Shown: positions 53,294 to 61,233, counted from the first letter of the stretch. The stretch: DNA of 64,000 bases from CAZRCZ01 sp964598765 (GCA_964598765.1 CAZRCZ010000005.1:124001-188000); one strand, 5' to 3'. A program made the numbers and translations. The notes: generated by a model not told the origin, from the sequence alone.

Positions 53294-54140
53294 AGTCGTA
53301 GAATCCTTTTTGGGTTTTGCGACCAAGAAGTCCGGCGTCCACCATCTTTTGCTGGATCGGATGAGGGCGGAATCGCGGCTCCTCGAAGAAAGCGTGATAG
53401 ACTGATTTGGTGACCATCAAGTTCACGTCCACCCCGACCAAATCCATCAGTTGAAACGGCCCCATTTTGAATCCGCCGACGCCGGACATGATCCGGTCAA
53501 TCGTTTGGGCGTCGGCGATGTTTTCTCCAAAGAGACGCAATCCCTCTCCATAGAACGGACGAGCGATGCGGTTGACGATGAATCCGGGCGTGTCTTTGGC
53601 TATGGCGGGGGTCTTGCCCCATTCCTTCGCGGTTTCGACGGCGGATTGAAGGGTTTCCGCCGAAGTTTGATCGCCGCGAATGATTTCCATCAATTGCATC
53701 ACCGGCGCGGGGTTGAAGAAGTGCATCCCGACGACCCGCTCGGGATTTTTGGCCGATGAGGCAATGGCGGTCACTGAAAGAGAAGAAGTGTTGGTGGCGA
53801 GAATCGCCTGCGGGGGCGCGGATTCGGAAACCTTGGCGAAAAGTTCGCGCTTGACCGCCAAATCCTCCAGCGCGGCTTCGATGAACAGGTCCACCCCTGC
53901 AACGGCGGACGCCCAATCCTTGCTCGGATTCAACCGCGCCAATATTTCATCCCGCTTGCCTGCTTCCAGTTTGCCCTTCTCGACGCGCTGTTTCAAAGCG
54001 AAGGCGATTTTTTCTTTCCCCTTTTCCGCCGCGCCGGAAATGGAATCAAAAAGACGGACTTCCCAACCCGACTGCGCGGCAACCTGCGCGATCCCCGATC
54101 CCATTGTCCCTACGCCCGCAACGGCCAAAATCTTTCCCAT
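53283..54140 (-). CDS. 3-hydroxybutyryl-CoA / 3-hydroxyacyl-CoA dehydrogenase
   Basis: 285 residues, the usual length of Hbd/PaaH-type enzymes. NAD site: ILAVAGVGTMGSGIAQVAAQSG. Catalytic region: ANTSSLSVTAIASSAKNPERVVGMHFFNPAPVM, with the conserved His and Asn, and DTPGFIVNRIARPFYGEGLRL. It oxidises (S)-3-hydroxyacyl-CoA to 3-oxoacyl-CoA with NAD+, as in beta-oxidation or butanoyl-CoA metabolism. It follows the lut genes by about 90 nt and is coupled to the downstream 3HCDH_C paralogue. Confidence 0.94.
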   Translation of the reverse strand: MGKILAVAGVGTMGSGIAQVAAQSGWEVRLFDSISGAAEKGKEKIAFALKQRVEKGKLEAGKRDEILARLNPSKDWASAVAGVDLFIEAALEDLAVKRELFAKVSESAPPQAILATNTSSLSVTAIASSAKNPERVVGMHFFNPAPVMQLMEIIRGDQTSAETLQSAVETAKEWGKTPAIAKDTPGFIVNRIARPFYGEGLRLFGENIADAQTIDRIMSGVGGFKMGPFQLMDLVGVDVNLMVTKSVYHAFFEEPRFRPHPIQQKMVDAGLLGRKTQKGFYDYGA

Positions 54141-54229
54141 GGTTTCACTTGCTCCCTTTCAATGCCGGATTAAGATACAGCAACCGCCGAAAAATTCCAG
54201 AAAGTCTTGAGGCAATTACGGTTTCATTC

Positions 54230-54964
54230 TCAACCATCAACAATGATCGCATGAAATCGTCCCGGACCGGCGGCGCCTTGGCCGACGGTCAGATCAATGT
54301 CGCCGCTTCGACTTGGGCCTGTGATGAAGAGCGTGTTCGATTGCAACGATTTGGCGCTCTGCTCACGATCCAAAAGTTCCATGACTTCTTGAATTGTCCG
54401 GACCAGTTGCGACCGCCACGCAAGGGCGATGTGCGTCCAAGGAAAGAGATTTGCGTAGCCGTTGCGCTGGGAATCGTGGCGGAAAACCAGTGTGCCGGTA
54501 TGCGCGACCGCCCAATCGCAATCGGTGATGCCGACCTCGATTTTTTCGAGGCGAAGCATGATCTCGCGCTTTCGCCTTTCGTCTTTGGCGTCGTCGCGTT
54601 CCTTCGGCGAAGGGATATCCCATTCGACATTGAGGGGTCTCAAGGCGGTTTCCCAGTCCAGCGCGTCAAGGCGAGGGCAACGATAACGACTCAATCGTCG
54701 CGCTCCGGATTCCTTGACGATCTCGACGATTTTATTCATCGCCTCGGATTCGCTTTTAACGAGGTGGGTTTTGCCTCCCCAAGGGGATAACGCCCGTTGA
54801 AATTGTTCGGTCATCGAACTTTCCGGAGGATATTCGGTTTCCGGCCAGACCAGCGGAATGTCGAACGCGCGCCGGAGCAATTCGCCCTTGGCGGGGCGTT
54901 GCGGAAGCTTGGTGAGTTCGCCACGTAGATCGGAAAAGAATTGGGAGAATTCGGGTGAACTCAT
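54230..54964 (-). CDS. lutC: L-lactate utilisation protein LutC (LUD domain)
   Basis: 244 residues. The LUD-domain core is visible: ITDCDWAVAHTGTLVFRHDSQRNGYANLFPWTHIALAW and SNTLFITGPSRSGDIDLTVGQGAAGPGRFHAIIVDG. LutABC together oxidise L-lactate to pyruvate, with the LUD proteins acting alongside the iron-sulfur subunits. The start overlaps lutB's stop (ATGA 54961-54964). No lactate permease or LutR-type repressor gene is visible nearby. Confidence 0.9.
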   Translation of the reverse strand: MSSPEFSQFFSDLRGELTKLPQRPAKGELLRRAFDIPLVWPETEYPPESSMTEQFQRALSPWGGKTHLVKSESEAMNKIVEIVKESGARRLSRYRCPRLDALDWETALRPLNVEWDIPSPKERDDAKDERRKREIMLRLEKIEVGITDCDWAVAHTGTLVFRHDSQRNGYANLFPWTHIALAWRSQLVRTIQEVMELLDREQSAKSLQSNTLFITGPSRSGDIDLTVGQGAAGPGRFHAIIVDG

Positions 54965-56403
54965 TGGTTTTTCTTTCCGTTCCGTTTGCGTTGCTTCCAG
55001 CGTTGGCGGAAAGGTTTGGGATCGGGCAAGGGGAGATCGCGGTTAAGCGTCCATTCGGAAAGCGGCCCCGGACCTTTGGCGATCCATCCGTTTTGTCCAA
55101 AGAAACCGAGCGTGGTTTTTCCGGCGCGGGAGAAAAATTTGTAAAGAAATGGGGACGCCAGCACGCGGCTTCCGATTTTCACGGCGGGCGATTCCATTGC
55201 GCCGAGATTTCCCGAAAACTTAAAATCGCGCCGGAGTTTGATGAGCATGGTGGGAATGTCAATTTTGACCGGACAGGCTTCCTTGCACGCTCCGCAGAGC
55301 GACGAGGCATGCGGCAATTCGTTCACGATCGGCGACTCGCCATAGAGCGGCGTGATGATCGCGCCGATTGGCCCTGCATAGACGGAGCGATAAGAATGGC
55401 CTCCCGATTTTTCATAGACGGGACAGGCGTTCAGGCACGCGCCGCAACGAATGCACTGCAACGCCTCGGCGAATTCGGTTCCGAGCAGGCGCGATCTGCC
55501 GTTGTCCACCAAAACCAGATGCTGTTCCTTTGGACCGTGAAGTTCGCCGTCGCGTCGCGGTCCGCCGAAGAGCGATACGTAAACCGTGATCCATTGTCCC
55601 GTTCCGCAACGGGTGAGGAGTTGGAGGATCGTCGGCATGGAGGCGAGCGTCGGAAGGAGACGTTCGATCCCCATCATGGCGACGTGAATTTTCGGAAGCG
55701 TGGAACTCATTCGACCGTTGGCTTCGTTGGTGACGATAAAAAATTGTCCGGTCTGCGCGATGCCGAAATTCGCGCCGGTGATTCCCATGTCGGCCTCGAA
55801 CATCCGCTTGCGGAGCCACTTGCGCGAGGCGACCATCAACGCTTGCGCGTCGGCGGGAAGCGTCTGGCCCTCTTCGGCGGTCACCTGCAAAACCTCTGCC
55901 ATCTTCGCCAGATTCATGTGGATCGCGGGGGCGATCAGATGCGACGGAGGCTGACCGGCCAGTTGGCAGAGCAACTCGCCCAAATCGGTTTCGGTCACTT
56001 CCATCCCTTCGTGCTCGAGCGCCTCGCGGATTTCACATTCCTCGCTGACCATGGATTTTCCCTTGGCGATCCGCTTGACGCCATTGCGTTGGGCGATGTC
56101 CAGCACGATCCGGCGCGCGTCGGCGGAGGTGCGCGCCAGATGAACCTGCACGCCGTTGGCGGTCGCTTTGGTCACGAATTCCTCCAAGTAGGAATCCAGA
56201 TGCGCGATGACCTCGGCGCGGATCATCTTGGCGCGGTCGCGGACGGCGTCGGTCGGCGAATACGGAGGAATGTTCCGTGTCCGCGACATCCGCAATTGAC
56301 CCAAGATCATCTTGAGTTTCATCTGCATCGCCGGATCGGCCAGCGCGTCACGGACGCCGTCGGAGAAATGAGGGGATGTAGTAGTGCCGGTGGTCGTTGT
56401 CAT
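54961..56403 (-). CDS. lutB: L-lactate utilisation iron-sulfur protein LutB
   Basis: 480 residues from the ATG at 56403, which overlaps the lutA stop (ATGA 56400-56403). The LUD part (about 60-300) includes KGKSMVSEECEIREALEHEG and ITGANFGIAQTGQFFIVTNEANGR. Two ferredoxin-type clusters follow: CIRCGACLNACPVY and CGACKEACPVKIDIP. It carries electrons from lactate oxidation. The C-terminus is basic and extends past the clusters. Confidence 0.94.
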   Translation of the reverse strand: MTTTTGTTTSPHFSDGVRDALADPAMQMKLKMILGQLRMSRTRNIPPYSPTDAVRDRAKMIRAEVIAHLDSYLEEFVTKATANGVQVHLARTSADARRIVLDIAQRNGVKRIAKGKSMVSEECEIREALEHEGMEVTETDLGELLCQLAGQPPSHLIAPAIHMNLAKMAEVLQVTAEEGQTLPADAQALMVASRKWLRKRMFEADMGITGANFGIAQTGQFFIVTNEANGRMSSTLPKIHVAMMGIERLLPTLASMPTILQLLTRCGTGQWITVYVSLFGGPRRDGELHGPKEQHLVLVDNGRSRLLGTEFAEALQCIRCGACLNACPVYEKSGGHSYRSVYAGPIGAIITPLYGESPIVNELPHASSLCGACKEACPVKIDIPTMLIKLRRDFKFSGNLGAMESPAVKIGSRVLASPFLYKFFSRAGKTTLGFFGQNGWIAKGPGPLSEWTLNRDLPLPDPKPFRQRWKQRKRNGKKNQ

Positions 56404-57134
56404 GCGTTCGCCCCAATTTTGACACGGTTGGCAAGGAGTTCGGCGATGTGCCAAACACGGCGCGGGGCGTTTCGGCGGTGAAGAATCCCGTTGATTTGCA
56501 ACATGCACCCTGCGTCGGTCGTGACGACGCAATCGGCTTTACATTCGTCGAACGTGTCGCATTTGGTGTTGCCCATCGCGCCCGACAAAACCGGAAACTT
56601 GACCGCGAACGAACCGCCGAATCCGCAACAAGCGTCCGTGCGCGGGAGGGAAATGAACCTCGCGCCCTCGACTTGGCGGAGCAGGGTTTCGGCTTCATCC
56701 CCCGCGCCGAGTTCGCGCAGATGACAAGAGCGATGACAGGCGACTGAACCGTTAAATTTTGCTCCTAAATCCAGTTTTCCCGATTGATGAACGAGAAACG
56801 AGGTCAATTCGTGTGTACGGTCGGCGAGGCGCTTGACGCGCGCCAGCGTCGCCGGTTCCTTGGCGAAGAGGTTGACGAAAAAATGTTTGACCATCGAGGC
56901 GCATGAACTCGAAGGGGTCACCACTGCGTCGTAGGATTCGAAAACGTCTATGAAATGGCGCGCCGGACGAATCGCGGCGTCCCAATGCCCCATGTTGTAG
57001 AAGGGAAGACCGCAACAGGTTTGCGCTTCGGGATAGTCAATTTCCAGACTGAGTTTTTCCAGAATATCGGCGACCGATTCGCCGATTTCGGGATAAAACT
57101 GATCCACCATGCAAGGAATGAAGAGAGCAATCAT
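56400..57134 (-). CDS. lutA: L-lactate utilisation iron-sulfur protein LutA (CCG domains)
   Basis: 244 residues. Two CCG cysteine-rich motifs: TCCGLPFYNMGHW near residue 40 and CCGFGGSFAVKFPVLSGAMG near 175. It begins IALFIPCMVDQFYPEIGESV. It is related to the glycolate-oxidase/heterodisulfide-reductase iron-sulfur subunits and is the first gene of lutABC. Its ATG overlaps the stop of the RAYT transposase (TGA 57131-57133, ATG 57132-57134), so transcription and perhaps translation of the lut operon may enter through the transposase gene. Confidence 0.93.
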   Translation of the reverse strand: MIALFIPCMVDQFYPEIGESVADILEKLSLEIDYPEAQTCCGLPFYNMGHWDAAIRPARHFIDVFESYDAVVTPSSSCASMVKHFFVNLFAKEPATLARVKRLADRTHELTSFLVHQSGKLDLGAKFNGSVACHRSCHLRELGAGDEAETLLRQVEGARFISLPRTDACCGFGGSFAVKFPVLSGAMGNTKCDTFDECKADCVVTTDAGCMLQINGILHRRNAPRRVWHIAELLANRVKIGANA

Positions 57135-57745
57135 CGTGCAACCCCATGAATGCTTCTTTCATCCGAGCCGCGACCGTCAGGGAGCGTCCAACCCGCGACA
57201 TAAAGGGTCATCGGCTCCCCTTGTTTCCGAACGACATAATCACGGGCTAAAAATAATTCCTGTTCGTTCCATACATAAATCGTGCTCCCATGCCGAGTCC
57301 AACGCTTGCCTCCATTTTCTTCGCCGATCTCTTTATTCAGTCTCCGGCTCGTGTACGACTTGAAAGCGTTCATAATTCGTTCAGGAGGCGTCTCGGCGCT
57401 CACAATACAATGCAGATGATTCGTGCGGACATGAACCGCATCCAGCGACCAATGCCGATGGGCACACACTTCTCGGATTGCTTCCAAAACAATTCTTCGT
57501 GCAGTCTCCTTCAAAAGGTACGGTTTCCCTGCCATACGGCCTTCTTCGGACCTCACGCGCAAAAGATTTTCGGACAGATAAGGCGTGTGAGCAATGTTGT
57601 GCTTGGGATCAACCGAACCTCTGGGATCGCCGTGCAGGCGCGTTCCGTAGCAGGTGAACGTGATCAAGTACGCCAATGGGAAACCGGACGCTCCCTGACG
57701 GTCGCGGCTCGGACGGGGATCGGTCGGCGCAATTTGGGTTGGCAT
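57131..57745 (-). CDS. REP-associated tyrosine transposase (RAYT, Y1/HUH family)
   Basis: About 204 residues from the ATG at 57745. Catalytic HUH motif: NHLHCIVS (H110, H112). Catalytic Tyr: FKSYTSRRLNKE (Y131). Fold start: YLITFTCYGTRLHGD. RAYT proteins are single-strand transposases that recognise and mobilise REP hairpins. The frame runs through both bounding inverted REP-like repeats: N-terminal PRPSRDRQGAS is copy F and C-terminal LPDGRGSDE is copy E. Residues outside those repeats are therefore encoded by host flanking DNA. The real start could be a TTG near 57676, just inside copy F. No TnpB-like gene is present. Confidence 0.92.
   Translation of the reverse strand: MPTQIAPTDPRPSRDRQGASGFPLAYLITFTCYGTRLHGDPRGSVDPKHNIAHTPYLSENLLRVRSEEGRMAGKPYLLKETARRIVLEAIREVCAHRHWSLDAVHVRTNHLHCIVSAETPPERIMNAFKSYTSRRLNKEIGEENGGKRWTRHGSTIYVWNEQELFLARDYVVRKQGEPMTLYVAGWTLPDGRGSDERSIHGVAR
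57160..57189 (-). repeat. REP-like repeat copy E (lut-proximal end of the RAYT unit)
   Basis: On the minus strand GGACGCTCCCTGACGGTCGC followed by GGCTCGGATG. It shares the CCCTGACGG variant with copy F, unlike all other copies. It ends 26 nt upstream of the lutA start codon and encodes part of the RAYT C-terminus. Confidence 0.9.
57686..57714 (+). repeat. REP-like repeat copy F (distal end of the RAYT unit)
   Basis: GGACGCTCCCTGACGGTCGC followed by GGCTCGGAC. Inverted relative to copy E and nearly identical to it. Encodes the N-terminal SRDRQGAS segment of the RAYT reading frame. Confidence 0.9.
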
Positions 57746-57759
57746 GGTGTTGCCGCGCA

Positions 57760-58962
57760 TCATTTGCCCGATTTTTCCTGCTGGGCGATTGCGGTCGGGC
57801 ATTTGGATTTCATAATTTCAATTTTGTCAGGTGTTCTTGAAAACAGATAAAGGTCATCGCCGATGACAACGATCTTCGCGTAACCGGAAATATCACTGGA
57901 GAGAACCGTTCGGCGGAACGAGCGAACATTTAGATTGTAGAGGAGAATGTTCCCTGAGGAATAGAGGACAATTTCATCGCCTCGCATTCCAGCAAATTCT
58001 AGCCAGCGTAGCCGGCTGAACTGCGGCTCGAAGACTACGTATTTCTTGCCCTCGGCTTCCCCCTGTTCTTCAATAATCGGATAGTCCACGTAGATCAAGG
58101 CTTCAAGAAATTGTCGCTCCAATTCTCCTTCGGTTAGCGGGGTCTTGTCATACCACTGGTATTCGGCAATGCCGACGTAAACGCTGTTCACCTGAAACCA
58201 TTCCACGCAACGACCGTGGGCATACTTCGCTATGAATTCTTCAACCGTCCCGTTGACTCTTTGTCCTCGTTCGTCCGGGGTCAGAATACTCCATTTCTTT
58301 TCGTCTCTCCGATTGGGATCGTCAAACAAATCTTCAAGTTTATCTCCCATGGAGTTTTGGATCTTGGCTAGGATTTTCTCCGGCTTCCAAGGTTCGCCGT
58401 TTTTCTCCTGATGCGACCAAATCCATCTCTTGAAATTTACTTCGAGGAAGTAGGGGGGATCGGAAAATATAAATGGAATGAAGGCGGGTTTGTAGGGGAG
58501 ACTTGGATGAGGCGTAATTGCTTTCGTCAGCTTCCATTGCTGTGTCTCGAAAGCTCGATACCCACCGGTGAAATCCAAGTGAGCAGGGTAGAACACGCAT
58601 GGATTTCTCAGGTCGGTCAGAGTGTACTCAATCACGGGATCATAGCCTAGGTCGAAAAAACAGGGAAGCTCGTCGGGAACCCTCATCGCCGGCTCGCTTT
58701 CTCCGGGAATATGGGGATTAGAAACCCCCATTTTCAAGGTGGCAACCTTTTGCCAGTTCCATTTCCAGTCGAGAGGGATGACGGCATCAGTTTGGCTTCG
58801 CACTGTTGTTGGGAGTGTTATCCAGAGGACCAATAGAAGGAGGAAGAATCCGGCCCCCCGTGATTGAATTTGAGCATGTGATCCCGGATTGGTCGCTCCC
58901 TTACAGTCGCGGTTCGGATGCGTTTCGGTTTTTCGACGGCTTAGCATAACTTCGGCGTCCAT
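57760..58962 (-). CDS. Exported protein of unknown function
   Basis: About 400 residues. A hydrophobic segment (GAGFFLLLLVLWITLPTTVRSQ, about 37-58) looks like a signal peptide, preceded by ~36 polar residues partly encoded by REP-like copy G (THPNRDCKGAT), so the native start may have been displaced by that repeat. The mature part is rich in Trp, Pro and aromatic residues (PLDWKWNWQKVATLKMG; FFDLGYDPVIEYTLTDLRNP). I do not recognise a family. Base composition is more AT-rich than the neighbours. It ends 15 nt before the RAYT start and may be cotranscribed with RAYT and lut. Confidence 0.65.
   Translation of the reverse strand: MDAEVMLSRRKTETHPNRDCKGATNPGSHAQIQSRGAGFFLLLLVLWITLPTTVRSQTDAVIPLDWKWNWQKVATLKMGVSNPHIPGESEPAMRVPDELPCFFDLGYDPVIEYTLTDLRNPCVFYPAHLDFTGGYRAFETQQWKLTKAITPHPSLPYKPAFIPFIFSDPPYFLEVNFKRWIWSHQEKNGEPWKPEKILAKIQNSMGDKLEDLFDDPNRRDEKKWSILTPDERGQRVNGTVEEFIAKYAHGRCVEWFQVNSVYVGIAEYQWYDKTPLTEGELERQFLEALIYVDYPIIEEQGEAEGKKYVVFEPQFSRLRWLEFAGMRGDEIVLYSSGNILLYNLNVRSFRRTVLSSDISGYAKIVVIGDDLYLFSRTPDKIEIMKSKCPTAIAQQEKSGK
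58891..58920 (+). repeat. REP-like repeat copy G
   Basis: GGTCGCTCCCTTACAGTCGC followed by GGTTCGGATG. Read on the minus strand it encodes HPNRDCKGAT near the N-terminus of the exported protein. Confidence 0.85.
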
Positions 58963-59000
58963 GAAGATTGTGCCGCATCCGGTGTGGAATTTGAATCAAC

Positions 59001-59027
59001 GGAGCCGCGAGCGTGAGTGAGCGTCCG
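59001..59027 (-). repeat. REP-like repeat copy H
   Basis: On the minus strand CGGACGCTCACTCACGCTCG followed by CGGCTCC, a diverged copy. With copy I it forms an inverted pair separated by about 20 nt. Confidence 0.75.
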
Positions 59028-59048
59028 ACAACAAACATGATGCGCGCT

Positions 59049-59078
59049 GGTCGCTCCCTTACGGTCGCGGCTCGGATG
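59049..59078 (+). repeat. REP-like repeat copy I
   Basis: GGTCGCTCCCTTACGGTCGC followed by GGCTCGGATG, the best match to the family consensus. The right-hand partner of copy H in a BIME-like inverted pair, 34 nt from the stop codon of the esterase gene. Confidence 0.9.
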
Positions 59079-59112
59079 GGCATGGGGCGATGGTATGCGG
59101 TTCAACATGGGA

Positions 59113-59826
59113 TCAGCGTTCGTTCAGTCGTCTCCGCATCCACTCTTGAGCCTTCGACGCAATGGACGACGGAATCAGATGTCCCCGATCAAACGACAGA
59201 ACCTCGACTTCGATCCCTGCGGCGCGGAGGGCGTCAACGGCGTGGAGCGGCTTTTCGGTTGGGACAATCGGATCGCGCAGGCCGTAAACGATCATGACGG
59301 GAATCCCGCGCATGCGCGCCAGATTCGACTCGACGTCGGGTGGAAGATCAGAACAAACGGAAATCACGCCGCGCACGCGATCCGGATGGCTCAAGGCAAA
59401 CCGATAGGCGACCGACGATCCTTGGGAAAACCCGAGCAGAAAGACCTTCGCGGGATCGGCCAGTTGTTCCAGCGCCAGTTGTTCGATGACGGAAGCCAGA
59501 AATTGATTATTGCGCCGGTGGTTGTCGGCCTTTTCAAAAGACGTCAGCCATGAAAATGTGATCTGCTTGGTGTTGTAATCCCAAAGTTGATGAAATCCTT
59601 GAGCCGCAGAGGCGACAAAATTGTCGGGCGCGAGTTTCTGCATGATCCCCAAGAAATCCGCCCCTGTTTGCGCATAGCCGTGCAATCCCAAGAGCGTCGG
59701 CGCGTTGGGCGGAGCCTTGGGTCCGGGTTGCGCGTAATAATATCCGACCGTTTCGACGGGCAGGCGGCGAAGGAGAGGTTGCGGCGGCGCGGCGGGTTGT
59801 GCGAGGGTTTCCATGAGTTCGGCCAT
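59113..59826 (-). CDS. Alpha/beta-hydrolase, phospholipase/carboxylesterase family
   Basis: 237 residues. Nucleophile elbow GFSQGSSVAYRFALSHPDRV (Ser near residue 132), the LGLHGYAQTGADFLGIM oxyanion loop, and a C-terminal FDRGHLIPSSI containing the catalytic His. The Asp lies in the YGLRDPIVPTEK region. This is the EstB/YpfH-like esterase family; the physiological substrate is unknown. No signal peptide, so probably cytoplasmic. REP-like pairs lie at both ends of the gene. Confidence 0.9.
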   Translation of the reverse strand: MAELMETLAQPAAPPQPLLRRLPVETVGYYYAQPGPKAPPNAPTLLGLHGYAQTGADFLGIMQKLAPDNFVASAAQGFHQLWDYNTKQITFSWLTSFEKADNHRRNNQFLASVIEQLALEQLADPAKVFLLGFSQGSSVAYRFALSHPDRVRGVISVCSDLPPDVESNLARMRGIPVMIVYGLRDPIVPTEKPLHAVDALRAAGIEVEVLSFDRGHLIPSSIASKAQEWMRRRLNER

Positions 59827-59888
59827 CCACTTTATAGGGCGCGAGGCAAACCGTAAAGAATTAAACCCTCACCAGAATTCATTTGCAT

Positions 59889-59918
59889 CATCCGAGCCGC
59901 GACCGTAAGGGAGAGTCC
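59889..59918 (-). repeat. REP-like repeat copy J
   Basis: On the minus strand GGACTCTCCCTTACGGTCGC followed by GGCTCGGATG. With copy K it forms an inverted pair separated by 22 nt. Confidence 0.88.
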
Positions 59919-59940
59919 CAAGACGAAGATGCCGCAAATC

Positions 59941-59970
59941 GGTCGCTCCCTCACGGTCGCGGCTCGGATG
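59941..59970 (+). repeat. REP-like repeat copy K
   Basis: GGTCGCTCCCTCACGGTCGC followed by GGCTCGGATG. The outward-facing partner of copy J, 100 nt upstream of the glutaryl-CoA dehydrogenase start. Confidence 0.88.
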
Positions 59971-60069
59971 ACGATCGGGTTTTTGAAAAATGTGGAGAAA
60001 CTCTTTCTCTCCCTCTACAGTGGGATGCTTGCAACGATTTATTTCAACCCGCCAAAAAGGAACGAGCGC

Positions 60070-61233
60070 ATGTCGGAGACGATAGATTTTTACGGGATCG
60101 AATCCCAATACAGCGAAGACGAACTTCTGATTCGCAACACGGTCCGCAAGTTCGTGGACGAGGAATTCGCGCCGATCGTGGCCGAGCATTTCGAGGCGGG
60201 GACGTTTCCCCAGCATCTCATCCCGCGCATCGCGGGGATGGGGGTTTTCGGCGCGACATTGCCGCAGAAATATGGTTGCGCGGGCGTCAGCAATCTCGCC
60301 TACGGTCTTATGATGCAGGAGCTTGAGCGGGGCGACTCCGGATTGCGATCGTTCGTCTCCGTGCAGGGAACGCTCGCCATGTATCCGATCTACGCATTTG
60401 GAACGGAAGAACAGCGAACCAAATGGTTGCCCGATTTGGCGGCGGGAAAAAAATTCGGGTGCTTTGGCCTGACCGAAGCCGAGCACGGTTCCGATCCGAG
60501 CGGAATGAAAACCACGGCGAAAAAAGTTTCCGACGGCTACGTTCTCAACGGTTCCAAGATGTGGATCACCAATGGGACCCTTGCCGACGTCGCGGTCGTC
60601 TGGGCGAAACTGGACGGGGAGATCGAAGGATTTCTCGTTGAGAAAGGAATGCCCGGATTCACCGCCGTCGAGCAGAAACACAAACTTTCGCTTCGCGCGT
60701 CGGTGACGGCGGAGCTTTATTTCAACGACTGCAAAATCCCGCTCGCCAATCGCCTCCCCGACGCGCATGGCCTCAAAGCGCCGCTGGCGACGTTGACGCA
60801 GGCGCGGTTTGGAATTTCGTTCGGCGCGCTCGGCGCGGCGATGAGTTGCTACGAGACCGCCGTCAACTATGCCAAACAACGGATTCAATTCGGCAAACCG
60901 ATCGCAGGCTTTCAGATCATTCAAGAGAAGTTGGCCGAGATGCTCAGCGAAATCACCAAGGGACAATTGGTTTGTCTCCAACTGGCGCGTCTCAAGGACG
61001 CGGGCAAGATGACTCCGGCGCAGGTCTCGCTCGCCAAACGCAACAACGCCTATCAAGCCTTGGAAATCGCCCGCATGGCCCGCGAGATCATGGGGGCCAA
61101 CGGCATCGTGCTGGAGTATCCCGTCATGCGCCATCTCTGCAATTTGGAAACGGTCAAGACCTACGAAGGCACGCACGACATCCACACGCTTGTGCTAGGC
61201 AAGGAAATCACCGGCATCGCGGCGTTTGTTTGA
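60070..61233 (+). CDS. Glutaryl-CoA dehydrogenase (acyl-CoA dehydrogenase family)
   Basis: 387 residues from the ATG at 60070, preceded by AAAGGAAC; the longer upstream frame is repeat-derived. FAD/substrate loops: FGLTEAEHGSDPSGMKTTAKK and KMWITNGTLADVAVVWAKLD. Catalytic base: TYEGTHDIHTLVLGKEITG, the Glu in the position used by glutaryl-CoA dehydrogenases. The overall pattern (SQYSEDELLIRNTVRKFVDEE...) also points to GcdH. It would convert glutaryl-CoA to crotonyl-CoA plus CO2, feeding the 3-hydroxyacyl-CoA dehydrogenases at 52-54 kb after hydration. No ETF genes are in the window. Confidence 0.9.
   Translation: MSETIDFYGIESQYSEDELLIRNTVRKFVDEEFAPIVAEHFEAGTFPQHLIPRIAGMGVFGATLPQKYGCAGVSNLAYGLMMQELERGDSGLRSFVSVQGTLAMYPIYAFGTEEQRTKWLPDLAAGKKFGCFGLTEAEHGSDPSGMKTTAKKVSDGYVLNGSKMWITNGTLADVAVVWAKLDGEIEGFLVEKGMPGFTAVEQKHKLSLRASVTAELYFNDCKIPLANRLPDAHGLKAPLATLTQARFGISFGALGAAMSCYETAVNYAKQRIQFGKPIAGFQIIQEKLAEMLSEITKGQLVCLQLARLKDAGKMTPAQVSLAKRNNAYQALEIARMAREIMGANGIVLEYPVMRHLCNLETVKTYEGTHDIHTLVLGKEITGIAAFV

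Larger units (their letters stand above)
57160..57715 (-). mobile_element. RAYT unit bounded by inverted REP-like repeats
   Basis: About 556 bp between outward-facing copies E (57160-57189) and F (57686-57714), which match over 28 contiguous bp and share a variant absent from the other nine copies. The transposase core lies between them. No target-site duplication was recognised, as expected for HUH single-strand transposition. The unit sits directly in front of lutA and just behind an unrelated exported-protein gene. Confidence 0.75.

Noticed and set aside
58891..59970. Could the repeated 30-bp units be a CRISPR array?
   Set aside because: Copies alternate orientation, spacing is irregular (about 20 nt to 800 nt), a normal esterase gene lies between them, copies also occur tens of kb away, and there are no cas genes.
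59929..60069. Longer start for glutaryl-CoA dehydrogenase
   Set aside because: The extra residues (GRSLTVAARM) are the translation of REP-like copy K; the ATG at 60070 has a ribosome site and matches the usual N-terminus of the family.
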